Of a stretch of 64,000 nt of DNA, positions 7,427 through 15,091 are shown one piece after another (position 1 is the first letter of the stretch; each line of letters begins with the position of its first letter). The notes under the pieces were generated by a model that saw only the letters and a list, made by a program, of their open reading frames with translations, had not been told where the DNA came from and did not search any database. Origin of the DNA: Verrucomicrobiaceae bacterium (GTDB lineage: Bacteria > Verrucomicrobiota > Verrucomicrobiia > Verrucomicrobiales > Verrucomicrobiaceae). The translations under genes and the position numbers were made by a program. The stretch is from contig CANIBP010000002.1 of the NCBI GenBank assembly GCA_947466075.1, positions 62,001 to 126,000 of the forward strand, read 5' to 3'.

Positions 7427-9052
7427 CTACTTCGCCACCCCCGCCACGGCGATACCGATCTCCACGGTAGGCTCGGCGGCATCATTCATCGGCGGCTCGG
7501 TGGCGGTTCCGTCGCTCGACTTGAGATCGTTGCCCACAGACCAGATGAGGCCACGTGCGAGGTTGTAATGCAGCGGAGCGCCGGTGTAGGGATCGACCGG
7601 CACATCGAGCAGAAAATTGAAAGTGCGGAGGTGCTCCAAAGTTCCGGGTAGCGTCTTCTTTTCGGCAATGCAGCGGCGCACGGCGAACAAAGTGATGATC
7701 AGATTCCCACGCGCACGCGCCTGGCCCAATAAAGTTGGCAGGCGAGTGTACTGCTTGGAGCGTTGATGAAAATAGACCCGTCCGGCGGAATTCGGCTGAT
7801 AGGAACCTTCGACTGCCGGAATGTCTTTGAGCCGAACATCGGACGTCAGTGCAAGTGGCGTCTTCACATCATCTTTCAACTGTCGGAACGCAGTCGCAAA
7901 GTGCTGCAGGGTCTCTTTCGGTTTGAAAAACAAACGCCCTGGCCGCTGTAACTGCACGCCACCGGGCATGGTGTCGAGCAACTCACCACTCCTCGGGCCA
8001 AGAATCAGCTTCTTCTCATAGACGTAGAACGCATTCATTGCGCGCTCCAGCATCTCGACGCTGGGTTGGCAGACGTTGAACTGTCTTTGGTATTGGCGCA
8101 GCGTCGCTTCGGGTAGCTTGGTCTGGCGTAGCAGATCAGCCAGCGTCTGCGCGGCAAAAGCTTGTGCTTCAAGCGAGCGCTCATAGCACGAGGGCCAGGC
8201 CCAGATCTGCTCCAAGCGCCAACCGAGTTCGGCAAGATCGATAGCCGCAGTGAACGCCTCCTCTTCCTGCATGCGCCGTGAGAGATATGCCGCCTCCGCC
8301 TGCTTCAAGCGCAGCGCCTGATGCCAGCGCGGATCGCTGCAAAGGTCTGTCGCGTGCCAGGCAGCATGCGTTGGATGCCAGTCAGCGTCTTCCAGCAGAT
8401 CGCGCAGATTGTCGAGCGCCGCGCCGCTCGACTGCACAATGCGCGATAACGTAGGGGTGTCCCACAGCCAAGGCGGCTTGCCATACAAGGCCGTGCTCTC
8501 GAAGGGCACGATGGAATCCAGGAACTTTCGCAGCTTCTCCGGCGTCTGAATGGTCAGCGCTTGATCAACGGGTCGCTTCAACCGCAGATCCTCATCCGCA
8601 CCCAAAGCTGGATCATCCAGATACTGCCAGACGATGAACACAAAGGCGAGCATCCCCATGCTCAGAATGATCAATGTGGACCACGAAGCCTCGCGTTCCA
8701 CCGGCACTCGCGGCCTGCGTGGCGTGGTCACCAATCTTGACGGTGGTGCCACGTTCGGCAGCGGTGCCACCTGCTCCACGAATTCAGCAGGCGGCGCTGA
8801 CACCGTGGGCTTTGCCTTCGCTAAAGGCACAGGACGTCGTGGCGCTGGTTCCGGTTCATCTTCCTCGACATAGCGCTTTTTTTTCGCCGCAGGCGCGTCC
8901 TGCCACTCCTGATCCAAATCCCAGGGAGAACGCCACGCGCCACCGCCTTCACCGCTGTGCGCGGGCTTGTCAGCAGGTGTTTGGGGCGGCGTATGGGGCC
9001 GGATCATGTGGCGCAGTATGCACGCACGCACGCGTGCGGCAATACGCGTCAT
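7427..9052 (-). CDS. Hypothetical single-pass membrane protein with proline-rich N-terminus
   Basis: 541 residues. The first ~115 residues are proline-, alanine- and charge-rich (cytoplasmic, disordered), then one membrane helix (TLIILSMGMLAFVFIVWQYL), then a large alpha-helical periplasmic domain. Near the C-terminus comes DVPVDPYTGAPLHYNLARG with WSVGNDL soon after. That DPxTGxPLxY...SVG signature is seen at the ends of many Verrucomicrobiota and Planctomycetota proteins related to pseudopilin-type C-termini; here it is a resemblance, not an assignment. ATG 9052 is supported by a 4-bp ATGA overlap with the upstream sulfatase, so the two are translationally coupled. Function unknown. Confidence 0.75.
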   Translation of the reverse strand: MTRIAARVRACILRHMIRPHTPPQTPADKPAHSGEGGGAWRSPWDLDQEWQDAPAAKKKRYVEEDEPEPAPRRPVPLAKAKPTVSAPPAEFVEQVAPLPNVAPPSRLVTTPRRPRVPVEREASWSTLIILSMGMLAFVFIVWQYLDDPALGADEDLRLKRPVDQALTIQTPEKLRKFLDSIVPFESTALYGKPPWLWDTPTLSRIVQSSGAALDNLRDLLEDADWHPTHAAWHATDLCSDPRWHQALRLKQAEAAYLSRRMQEEEAFTAAIDLAELGWRLEQIWAWPSCYERSLEAQAFAAQTLADLLRQTKLPEATLRQYQRQFNVCQPSVEMLERAMNAFYVYEKKLILGPRSGELLDTMPGGVQLQRPGRLFFKPKETLQHFATAFRQLKDDVKTPLALTSDVRLKDIPAVEGSYQPNSAGRVYFHQRSKQYTRLPTLLGQARARGNLIITLFAVRRCIAEKKTLPGTLEHLRTFNFLLDVPVDPYTGAPLHYNLARGLIWSVGNDLKSSDGTATEPPMNDAAEPTVEIGIAVAGVAK

Positions 9053-10470
9053 TGCTTCGTCTGCCGCAGTTCTTTCGCCTTACTGCCAAAGTATGGGTAG
9101 GTGTCCCAGACGTTCGAGGCAGCATCCAGACGCGGATCATTCGTATCACGCATCCAATCATCGACCTTCGCTCCTAACATGGTTTTGACAGGCTTGAGGC
9201 GCGGATCAGCAGCTAGGTTCACGAGTTGCTCAGGGTCCGTTTTTAAATCGTACAGCTCCTCGGCGGGGCGCTTTCCGAAGCTGAGTTCAAACAGAGCCTG
9301 CACCGCTGGCTCTTGCGCATGCTCTATCATATAGGCCTTCGTGCGTGAGCCGTCGATGTCACCATAGGGGCCTACAGCGAAGTACAATTCAGGATCACCC
9401 GCCGGCCAGCGTTCAGGCCGCTGATTGCGCAGGTACAAAAAGTCTGCTGTGCGAATACCACGCACGGGATAGCTCAAATCGCCCTTCCGCACATTGGCAT
9501 GCCGCTCACGCTCGATGAACACATGATCGCGCTGCACGGCGGATGTTTTACCCGTCAGCACATCGACAAAGCTACGCCCCGTCATCTCCGGCCACGCCTT
9601 GAGCCCGGCAAGCTCGAGAAACGTCGGCGCAAAGTCCGTCAGCGAGATAAAATCATGACTCACGCTGCCTGCTTTGACTTTACCTGGCCAGCGCACCGCC
9701 AACGGCACGTGCGTGCCGTCATCATAGCAATGTGCGAGGCCGTGCGGCATCTGCCAGCCGTTGTCGCTGGTGTAAATGATCACTGTGTTGTCCAGATCAC
9801 CGCTTTTCTCCAAGGCTGCAATCGCCTCACCAAACGCCGCATCCATCAACTCCGCCTGTGCCAGATAATCGGCGATTTCTTCTCGCACCTCGGGCACGTC
9901 TGGCAGGCATTTAGGCACCCGCACTTTTGCCGGATCAATGCCGCGCGCCTTGCCACCACCTGCCTGCCATTTATTCAGCGCGGTATGTGTCGAACCATGC
10001 CAGAAAAAGAAGGGTTGTGCCTTCTTCCGCGCCATCAAGAAATCGGTAAAGCCTGCAAACTCTGCCCCCGCTGGATTCAGTTCGCGTCCATGATCCTTGT
10101 AATTTCCTGGAGCCCAGCCCTTGCCATTGAAACCGACGTGATAGCCCGATTCGCTGAGCGCATCGCCAAAGACGCGGAACTTCGCGGGAAATTTGCTCCA
10201 CAAGCTCGCGGCGTCTTCAAGTTGGTGCGCCGCACGCCCCGTGACGATGCACAACCGTGTCGGCGAGCACGATGGCACCGGGCAAAAGGCATGGGTAAAG
10301 CGCATCCCTTCCCGCGCCATGCGATCAAACACCGGTGTGCGCACCACGGGATCACCATTGGCACCTGCATGCGCGTAAGACCAGTTGTCCGCGATCAGCA
10401 GCAGGACATTGGGTGGTGCGGCTTGCAGCGAAAAGGAAACTAGTGTGAGAAACAGGAGTGACCGAAACAT
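9049..10470 (-). CDS. Secreted sulfatase (formylglycine type)
   Basis: About 473 residues from ATG 10470, which opens a signal peptide (MFRSLLFLTLVSFSLQA). The active-site motif CSPTR (Cys about residue 68) is the C-x-P-x-R substrate of the formylglycine-generating enzyme. The N-terminal metal segment reads LLIADNWSYAHAG, with Asn where most sulfatases have a second Asp; the alkaline-phosphatase-fold block VIIYTSDNGWQMPHG is intact. It probably removes sulfate from polysaccharides or sulfolipids. It follows the polyketide operon by 32 bp and overlaps the downstream membrane-protein gene by 4 bp, so it may be co-transcribed with both. Confidence 0.88.
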   Translation of the reverse strand: MFRSLLFLTLVSFSLQAAPPNVLLLIADNWSYAHAGANGDPVVRTPVFDRMAREGMRFTHAFCPVPSCSPTRLCIVTGRAAHQLEDAASLWSKFPAKFRVFGDALSESGYHVGFNGKGWAPGNYKDHGRELNPAGAEFAGFTDFLMARKKAQPFFFWHGSTHTALNKWQAGGGKARGIDPAKVRVPKCLPDVPEVREEIADYLAQAELMDAAFGEAIAALEKSGDLDNTVIIYTSDNGWQMPHGLAHCYDDGTHVPLAVRWPGKVKAGSVSHDFISLTDFAPTFLELAGLKAWPEMTGRSFVDVLTGKTSAVQRDHVFIERERHANVRKGDLSYPVRGIRTADFLYLRNQRPERWPAGDPELYFAVGPYGDIDGSRTKAYMIEHAQEPAVQALFELSFGKRPAEELYDLKTDPEQLVNLAADPRLKPVKTMLGAKVDDWMRDTNDPRLDAASNVWDTYPYFGSKAKELRQTKQ

Positions 10471-10501
10471 GCTCCTGAAACGCGCCACTTCCGGCAAACT
10501 C

Positions 10502-11146
10502 TCAGCGCTCTGCCATGAAACGGTAGCCCCCGAGCGGATGAGATCGCACACTCACCCGCCACTCATCTCCAAGCCCCAGCGCTTGTCGCAATTCATCGCC
10601 GCGAAACCCCGCTCGAATACTCACCTGCATGTCATGACGCTGCACATGATTCAACTCGGCGATCTCACAAAACAACCGACCCAGGATCGTATGAATCCAC
10701 CACCGGGCTGGTTCAGCGGCCACAATCAGCCGCGTGTTCGGTGAAAGCCGCGCACCCAGCATTTGCAGATGCTCAAAGGTAAAGTGATGCAGAAACAAGT
10801 TCGCGACCACGATCTCAGACTCAGGCAGAGCGTACGCCAGCACATCGCCACAGGTCCATGCTGCCTCCTGCGGCCAGTGTATTGGCCGTGGGGCCAAATC
10901 CATCGCATGCATCGCTGCCGCAGGACATATCCCGGCATTTAGCAGCCGCAGGGACAATTCGCCATCGCCTGCACCGAGTTCGGTGATGCGCCAGCCGGTT
11001 TCTGCATGACGACGAACAACGCGCTCAATCCAGCGATGATTCCCCATGATACCGTTCACCAACAACATCTCCTCACGCGCACGGATCGCAGCAGGGTCAT
11101 TATGCGGCAGTGTATCGAGCAATTCAGACAGAAGAATGCGCTTCAT
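10502..11146 (-). CDS. Class I SAM-dependent methyltransferase (last gene of the type III PKS operon)
   Basis: 214 residues from ATG 11146, chosen because it overlaps the stop codon of the upstream FAD monooxygenase as ATGA. Motif I of the SAM-binding Rossmann fold is ITELGAGDGELSLRLL (about residues 54-69), and ESEIVVANLFLHHF is the post-motif II region. By analogy with the Streptomyces SrsB/SrsC pair, which methylate and hydroxylate the alkylresorcinol made by the type III PKS SrsA, this enzyme could O-methylate the PKS product; a role as C- or N-methyltransferase cannot be excluded from sequence. Confidence 0.8.
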   Translation of the reverse strand: MKRILLSELLDTLPHNDPAAIRAREEMLLVNGIMGNHRWIERVVRRHAETGWRITELGAGDGELSLRLLNAGICPAAAMHAMDLAPRPIHWPQEAAWTCGDVLAYALPESEIVVANLFLHHFTFEHLQMLGARLSPNTRLIVAAEPARWWIHTILGRLFCEIAELNHVQRHDMQVSIRAGFRGDELRQALGLGDEWRVSVRSHPLGGYRFMAER

Positions 11147-12267
11147 GGCTGGAAACGATTGAATGGCAAGTTCTGCATCGCAAACCATGGCGGCACATGA
11201 TCTGAATGAAGGATGCTGCGTATGATGAAGTCTCGCAGCAGGCTGCGCGTCACGCCACGCCAGACGCCAAGGCCCATGCCCAACTCAGCGCGGTTTGCAG
11301 CAGTGCGTGCGGCGGTTTGACGTCGTTGCTCATAGTTTTGCAGCCAGTCATCAACGTTCTCACCGTGACGTAAGATCTCATGCAGCATCGCTGCCGCGAA
11401 TTCAGCATCGGCAAAGCCTGTATTCATTCCTTGCCCGCCGATGGGACTCATCACATGCGCTGCATCGCCGCATAGAAGCACGCGGCCTTGATACAGCCGC
11501 TCACAATCCAATCGCCATGGCGAAAAAGAGCTCACATTGAGTTGATCGGTCCTGTTGAGCAGGATTCCCGTGCGCTGACGCACCTGCGGCGCCAAATCGG
11601 CAGCGTCATCCGTTTGCACGATCCAGCGCCGCTTGCCTTCTGGCAGAGGAAAACTCTCCACGGCACCTGCTGCGGTGAAAAACAGGTGCGCAGCATCACG
11701 CATCGCGGTGTGGTCAATGAAATCGCCCATCACGAAATGGCAGCCGTAATCGCGCCGCTTCGCGGGAATGCCCAACATCTCGCGCACATGGCTGTTGCAG
11801 CCATCGCATGCCACCACGAACGCCGCATGAAATTCGGCCGCTGGAGTCTGGACCGTGACGCCATCCGCTTGTGACGAGAGCGCGATGCATTCCACTCCAC
11901 GCATCAATTTCACTGTGGGCTGTTGCATCAGCGCTGCTTCCAGCAGCCGCATGGACTGCCGTTGCGGCAGTGATAGAATGAAGCGATGCGCTCCGGCGAT
12001 CTCGCTAAACGACAAATGGCCAAGCCGTCCCGTGTGACCATGCACATGACAGTCGCGAATGCAGACGCCGCTTTGCACAAAGTGTTCCGCGAGGCCCAAC
12101 GTCGCCAAAATATCCAGCGATGGCGGGGTGATGCCGATGGCCTGCGATTGCTGCGGCAACTCCGTGCGCTGCTCTAACAACAGCACATGCAGTCCACGCT
12201 GCCCCAGCAGCAGCGCGAGCAGCAATCCCACCGGTCCGGCACCGATGATGATGACATCGAGTTTCAA
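11143..12267 (-). CDS. FAD-dependent aromatic-ring monooxygenase (UbiH/PHBH-like)
   Basis: 374 residues. The N-terminal FAD dinucleotide motif is VIIIGAGPVGLLLALLLGQRG, and the second FAD block is GRVLLCGDAAHVMSPIGGQG, which together define class A flavoprotein hydroxylases. The DG-type motif appears as VVACDGCNSHVREMLG. Such enzymes hydroxylate phenolic rings with NAD(P)H and oxygen. It overlaps the KS upstream by 4 bp (ATGA) and the methyltransferase downstream by 4 bp, so it is a tightly coupled member of the polyketide operon. A likely role is ring hydroxylation of a resorcinol to a hydroquinone or quinone (inference from the SrsC precedent). Confidence 0.87.
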   Translation of the reverse strand: MKLDVIIIGAGPVGLLLALLLGQRGLHVLLLEQRTELPQQSQAIGITPPSLDILATLGLAEHFVQSGVCIRDCHVHGHTGRLGHLSFSEIAGAHRFILSLPQRQSMRLLEAALMQQPTVKLMRGVECIALSSQADGVTVQTPAAEFHAAFVVACDGCNSHVREMLGIPAKRRDYGCHFVMGDFIDHTAMRDAAHLFFTAAGAVESFPLPEGKRRWIVQTDDAADLAPQVRQRTGILLNRTDQLNVSSFSPWRLDCERLYQGRVLLCGDAAHVMSPIGGQGMNTGFADAEFAAAMLHEILRHGENVDDWLQNYEQRRQTAARTAANRAELGMGLGVWRGVTRSLLRDFIIRSILHSDHVPPWFAMQNLPFNRFQP

Positions 12268-13520
12268 ATTCGTGAGAAAATCAGCGCCACACTCGATCCG
12301 CCGAAGCCGCTGCTGTTGCTCATCGCAATGCGTGGCGCTTCATCACAGCGACTGGTGAGAATGGAAACGCCTTCACAAGCCGGATCAAGTTCCTGGATCT
12401 TGGCTGAGATCGGCATGAAGCCCTCGCGCAAGGCCAGACAGCAGATGCCGGCCTCCAAAGCGCCTGCGAGGCAGAGTCCGTGACCGGTGAGGGCCTTGGT
12501 GCTGCTCACCTTGGGCCGCTTATCTCCAGTGAAGACGGTTTTGAGGGCGTTCAATTCCGCCAGATCGCCCGCATTGGTCGCTGTGCCATGCGCATTGATG
12601 TAATCAATGTCATCGGCAGCTAGGCTGGCGTCTTCTAACGCGTTCGTCATCGCACGCGCCAGTCCACTACCAGTCGGGTCAGGCGCGACCACATCGTAAC
12701 CATCAGAGGCTTGGCCCCAGCCTTTAACCTCGGCATAAACTGTGGCGCCGCGTGCCGCAGCATGCTCGGCATCTTCCAACACAAGCACGGCACCGCCGCC
12801 GGTGGTGATGAAGCCGTCACGACTCACATCAAAAGGACGCGGAGCCAGCGCCGGATCACTTTGCGCACTGAGCGCCCGCAGCGAGGCAAAGGGCAGAATG
12901 CTGTGCAGATGACAGTCCTCCGCACCGACGACGAACATGATCTTCTGCCTGCCGAGACGAATCATGTCACAAGCATGACCCAAGGCATGCGAGGAAGAGG
13001 CACAAGCGCTATTGAAGCCAAGCGAGGCACCCTTGATAGCAAAGCGGGCTGTCAAATTGAGATGCAGCGAGTTCGGCATGCCGGCGATGACCACGGGTGC
13101 CGAGGTGCGTGCCGGGCCGCGAGTGATCACGGAATTCATCGCCACCTGTGTCATCCAGGGAGAGCCAGCGGAGGCGCAGTATAAGCCGGTTTCCGGGCCG
13201 GAAACGTGCGAGGGATCGAGTTTGGCATCACTGATGGCCTCTTCCATCGCCATCGTCGCATAGGCCACGTTCGGCACCAGCGTGCGCATTTGGGTGCGGC
13301 TGAATTGCACCTGCGGGGGAAAGGTCCAGTCGAGCGGATCAGGCGTTGGGAATTCAAAGCCCTTCGGAATGCCTGCCAGCTTCACGCGGTCATTCACCGC
13401 GGCCAACTCGGGCAGAAACTCGATGCCAGAACGGCCTTCCTGCAGGCTGTCGAGAACTGCGGCACGATCATTGCCGATGCTGGAGACGAAGCCGAGGCCG
13501 GTGACGACGACGCGGTTCAT
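12264..13520 (-). CDS. Beta-ketoacyl-ACP synthase (FabF/KAS II-like)
   Basis: 418 residues, the normal KAS length. The condensing Cys is in NSACASSSH (C173). The malonyl-decarboxylating His pair is INAHGTAT (H311) and TGHGLCLAG (H347), with the conserved Lys before it (K342). It is therefore predicted active, unlike chain-length-factor homologues. It overlaps both the ACP stop and the FAD monooxygenase start by 4 bp. A dedicated KS beside an ACP and a type III PKS suggests it builds or elongates the acyl starter chain for the PKS. A housekeeping FabF would normally sit with fabD/fabG/acpP, which are absent here. Confidence 0.9.
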   Translation of the reverse strand: MNRVVVTGLGFVSSIGNDRAAVLDSLQEGRSGIEFLPELAAVNDRVKLAGIPKGFEFPTPDPLDWTFPPQVQFSRTQMRTLVPNVAYATMAMEEAISDAKLDPSHVSGPETGLYCASAGSPWMTQVAMNSVITRGPARTSAPVVIAGMPNSLHLNLTARFAIKGASLGFNSACASSSHALGHACDMIRLGRQKIMFVVGAEDCHLHSILPFASLRALSAQSDPALAPRPFDVSRDGFITTGGGAVLVLEDAEHAAARGATVYAEVKGWGQASDGYDVVAPDPTGSGLARAMTNALEDASLAADDIDYINAHGTATNAGDLAELNALKTVFTGDKRPKVSSTKALTGHGLCLAGALEAGICCLALREGFMPISAKIQELDPACEGVSILTSRCDEAPRIAMSNSSGFGGSSVALIFSRI

Positions 13521-13879
13521 GCGTTCTTCGCCGCGAGTTTGGTGCGTAAAAATTGTTTCAAATCACCGAGCGTACGAATGCTGCTCATTTCTTCGGTGGC
13601 AACGGTGATGCCCAGCACTTCCTCTGCCGTCATCACGACCTCGATCATACCGAAGGAATCCATGCCGATGTCCTCCATGAGCCGCGCATCATCTGCGGCG
13701 GCAGCGATGCCCGTCGCGGGTGGATTGGCCGCATCACGCTCCAATACACCGAGGATGATGGCGGGCAGTTCATTCAGATGGTGCGTTTCTTCGAAGCGCA
13801 GAGCGGCAGCTACTGAGGCATCACTGCAACGTTTGAGTGACTTGGTGATTTCCTGTGCGCGTTCTTCGCTGATGGGCAT
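13517..13879 (-). CDS. Acyl carrier protein dedicated to the type III PKS operon
   Basis: From ATG 13879 the product is 120 residues, longer than a typical 80-residue ACP because of an N-terminal helical extension. The phosphopantetheine attachment site is IGMDSFGMIEV (Ser about residue 75), in place of the more common DSL. The gene overlaps the end of the PKS gene by 59 bp in another frame, and its stop overlaps the KS start (ATGA). An ORF start at 13915 would deepen the overlap. The ACP probably carries the fatty or beta-ketoacyl starter that the PKS extends. Confidence 0.85.
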   Translation of the reverse strand: MPISEERAQEITKSLKRCSDASVAAALRFEETHHLNELPAIILGVLERDAANPPATGIAAAADDARLMEDIGMDSFGMIEVVMTAEEVLGITVATEEMSSIRTLGDLKQFLRTKLAAKNA

Positions 13880-15044
13880 AATGGCTTGCTTTAGCTGGTT
13901 CTGAAATTGAATCAACCTTGGCCTCAGATGGATTGCACGTAATTACGGCACCACAGCGTTCGAGCACCGCCGTCTCCACGGTTAGTCCAGGACCGAAGGC
14001 GATAGCGCAGGTCATGGCGCGATCTGTTTCAGCTTCCTCCAGCAAGCCTTTGAGCACAAACATCACCGTCGGACTGCTCATGTTGCCGTAATCACGCAAA
14101 ACGTTGCGTGAGATCTCCAACGCATTGGCTGGCAGTGACAAGTGTTGTTCCACTTGCTCTAGAATCGCACGGCCGCCGGGATGCACCGCCCATTCGTCGA
14201 TGTCTGCGGGAGTCAGGTCGCGTTTGGCCAAGATGCCGTCGAGCATCTCGCGGATGTTGCTGCCGATCAAATCAGGCACATAAGCCGAGAGCACCATGTT
14301 GAAGCCGTTGTCGCCGATGTCCCAAGCCATGTGCGATTCACTGGAGGGCACCAGCGCGGAATGAAAGCCATGCACACGATAGTAGGGCCGGTCTTTGGCC
14401 GGTTCACGCGCACTGATGATCGCCGCTGCCGCACCATCGGCAAACAGGGCATTCGCGACGATGCTTTCGGGTTTGTCGCTCACTTGCAAATGCAGCGAGC
14501 AAAGTTCCAGACACATCACGAGCACCACGGCCTGCGGATTTGCCTCACAGAACTGCGCTGCCATGCGCATCGCTGGAAAAGCGGCATAGCAGCCCATGAA
14601 ACCAACGGTATAGCGCTCCACGCTCTCGTTGAGCCCCAGTTCGCGCACGATGTGATAGTCCGGCCCTGGATTGGCAAAGCCGGTGCAGGAAGCGAATACC
14701 ACATGCGTGATCTCGCCCGCCAAAAATTGTGGGCACTCGACGAGCGTCTTCTTTGCGAGCTTTACTGCGAGTTCCCGCGCTGCCTTGGCATAAAGTGCGT
14801 TGCGCTGACCCGTGGTGGGCGAATTGATCGAGCCGTCTGGCAACGTGTGAAACAGGCCGTCGTTCTTTAAGAAATCATCGATCACGCTATACCGCGTGTC
14901 GATGCCGGTTCGTTCGTAAATCATGTCCACGAGACGCTTCGCTCGTGGCTCCGTGACCCAACTCTTCATACGCTCACGCGAGAACTCGTTGCTGTAAAGA
15001 AACGGCGGCGTGTCAGTGGCAATGTGATGAATGTAGGCGGGCAT
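13821..15044 (-). CDS. Type III polyketide synthase (chalcone/stilbene synthase family)
   Basis: 407 residues. The Cys-His-Asn triad of type III PKS is visible: Cys in GFMGCYAAFPA (C152), His in WAVHPGGRAIL (H288), Asn in DYGNMSSPTV (N321). The usual C-terminal GPGLTVETAVL block ends near residue 369; the remaining ~38 residues form an unusual tail encoded where the gene overlaps the ACP gene. Such enzymes condense an acyl starter with malonyl-CoA units and cyclise it to alkylresorcinols or alkylpyrones. It is the first gene of a five-gene overlapping operon. The product is not predictable, but the downstream hydroxylase and methyltransferase favour a modified phenolic lipid. Confidence 0.9.
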   Translation of the reverse strand: MPAYIHHIATDTPPFLYSNEFSRERMKSWVTEPRAKRLVDMIYERTGIDTRYSVIDDFLKNDGLFHTLPDGSINSPTTGQRNALYAKAARELAVKLAKKTLVECPQFLAGEITHVVFASCTGFANPGPDYHIVRELGLNESVERYTVGFMGCYAAFPAMRMAAQFCEANPQAVVLVMCLELCSLHLQVSDKPESIVANALFADGAAAAIISAREPAKDRPYYRVHGFHSALVPSSESHMAWDIGDNGFNMVLSAYVPDLIGSNIREMLDGILAKRDLTPADIDEWAVHPGGRAILEQVEQHLSLPANALEISRNVLRDYGNMSSPTVMFVLKGLLEEAETDRAMTCAIAFGPGLTVETAVLERCGAVITCNPSEAKVDSISEPAKASHYAHQRRTRTGNHQVTQTLQ

Positions 15045-15091
15045 GCAGGAGCTTATGTGACTTTTGGGACGTTGCTGCTAACAATCTACGC

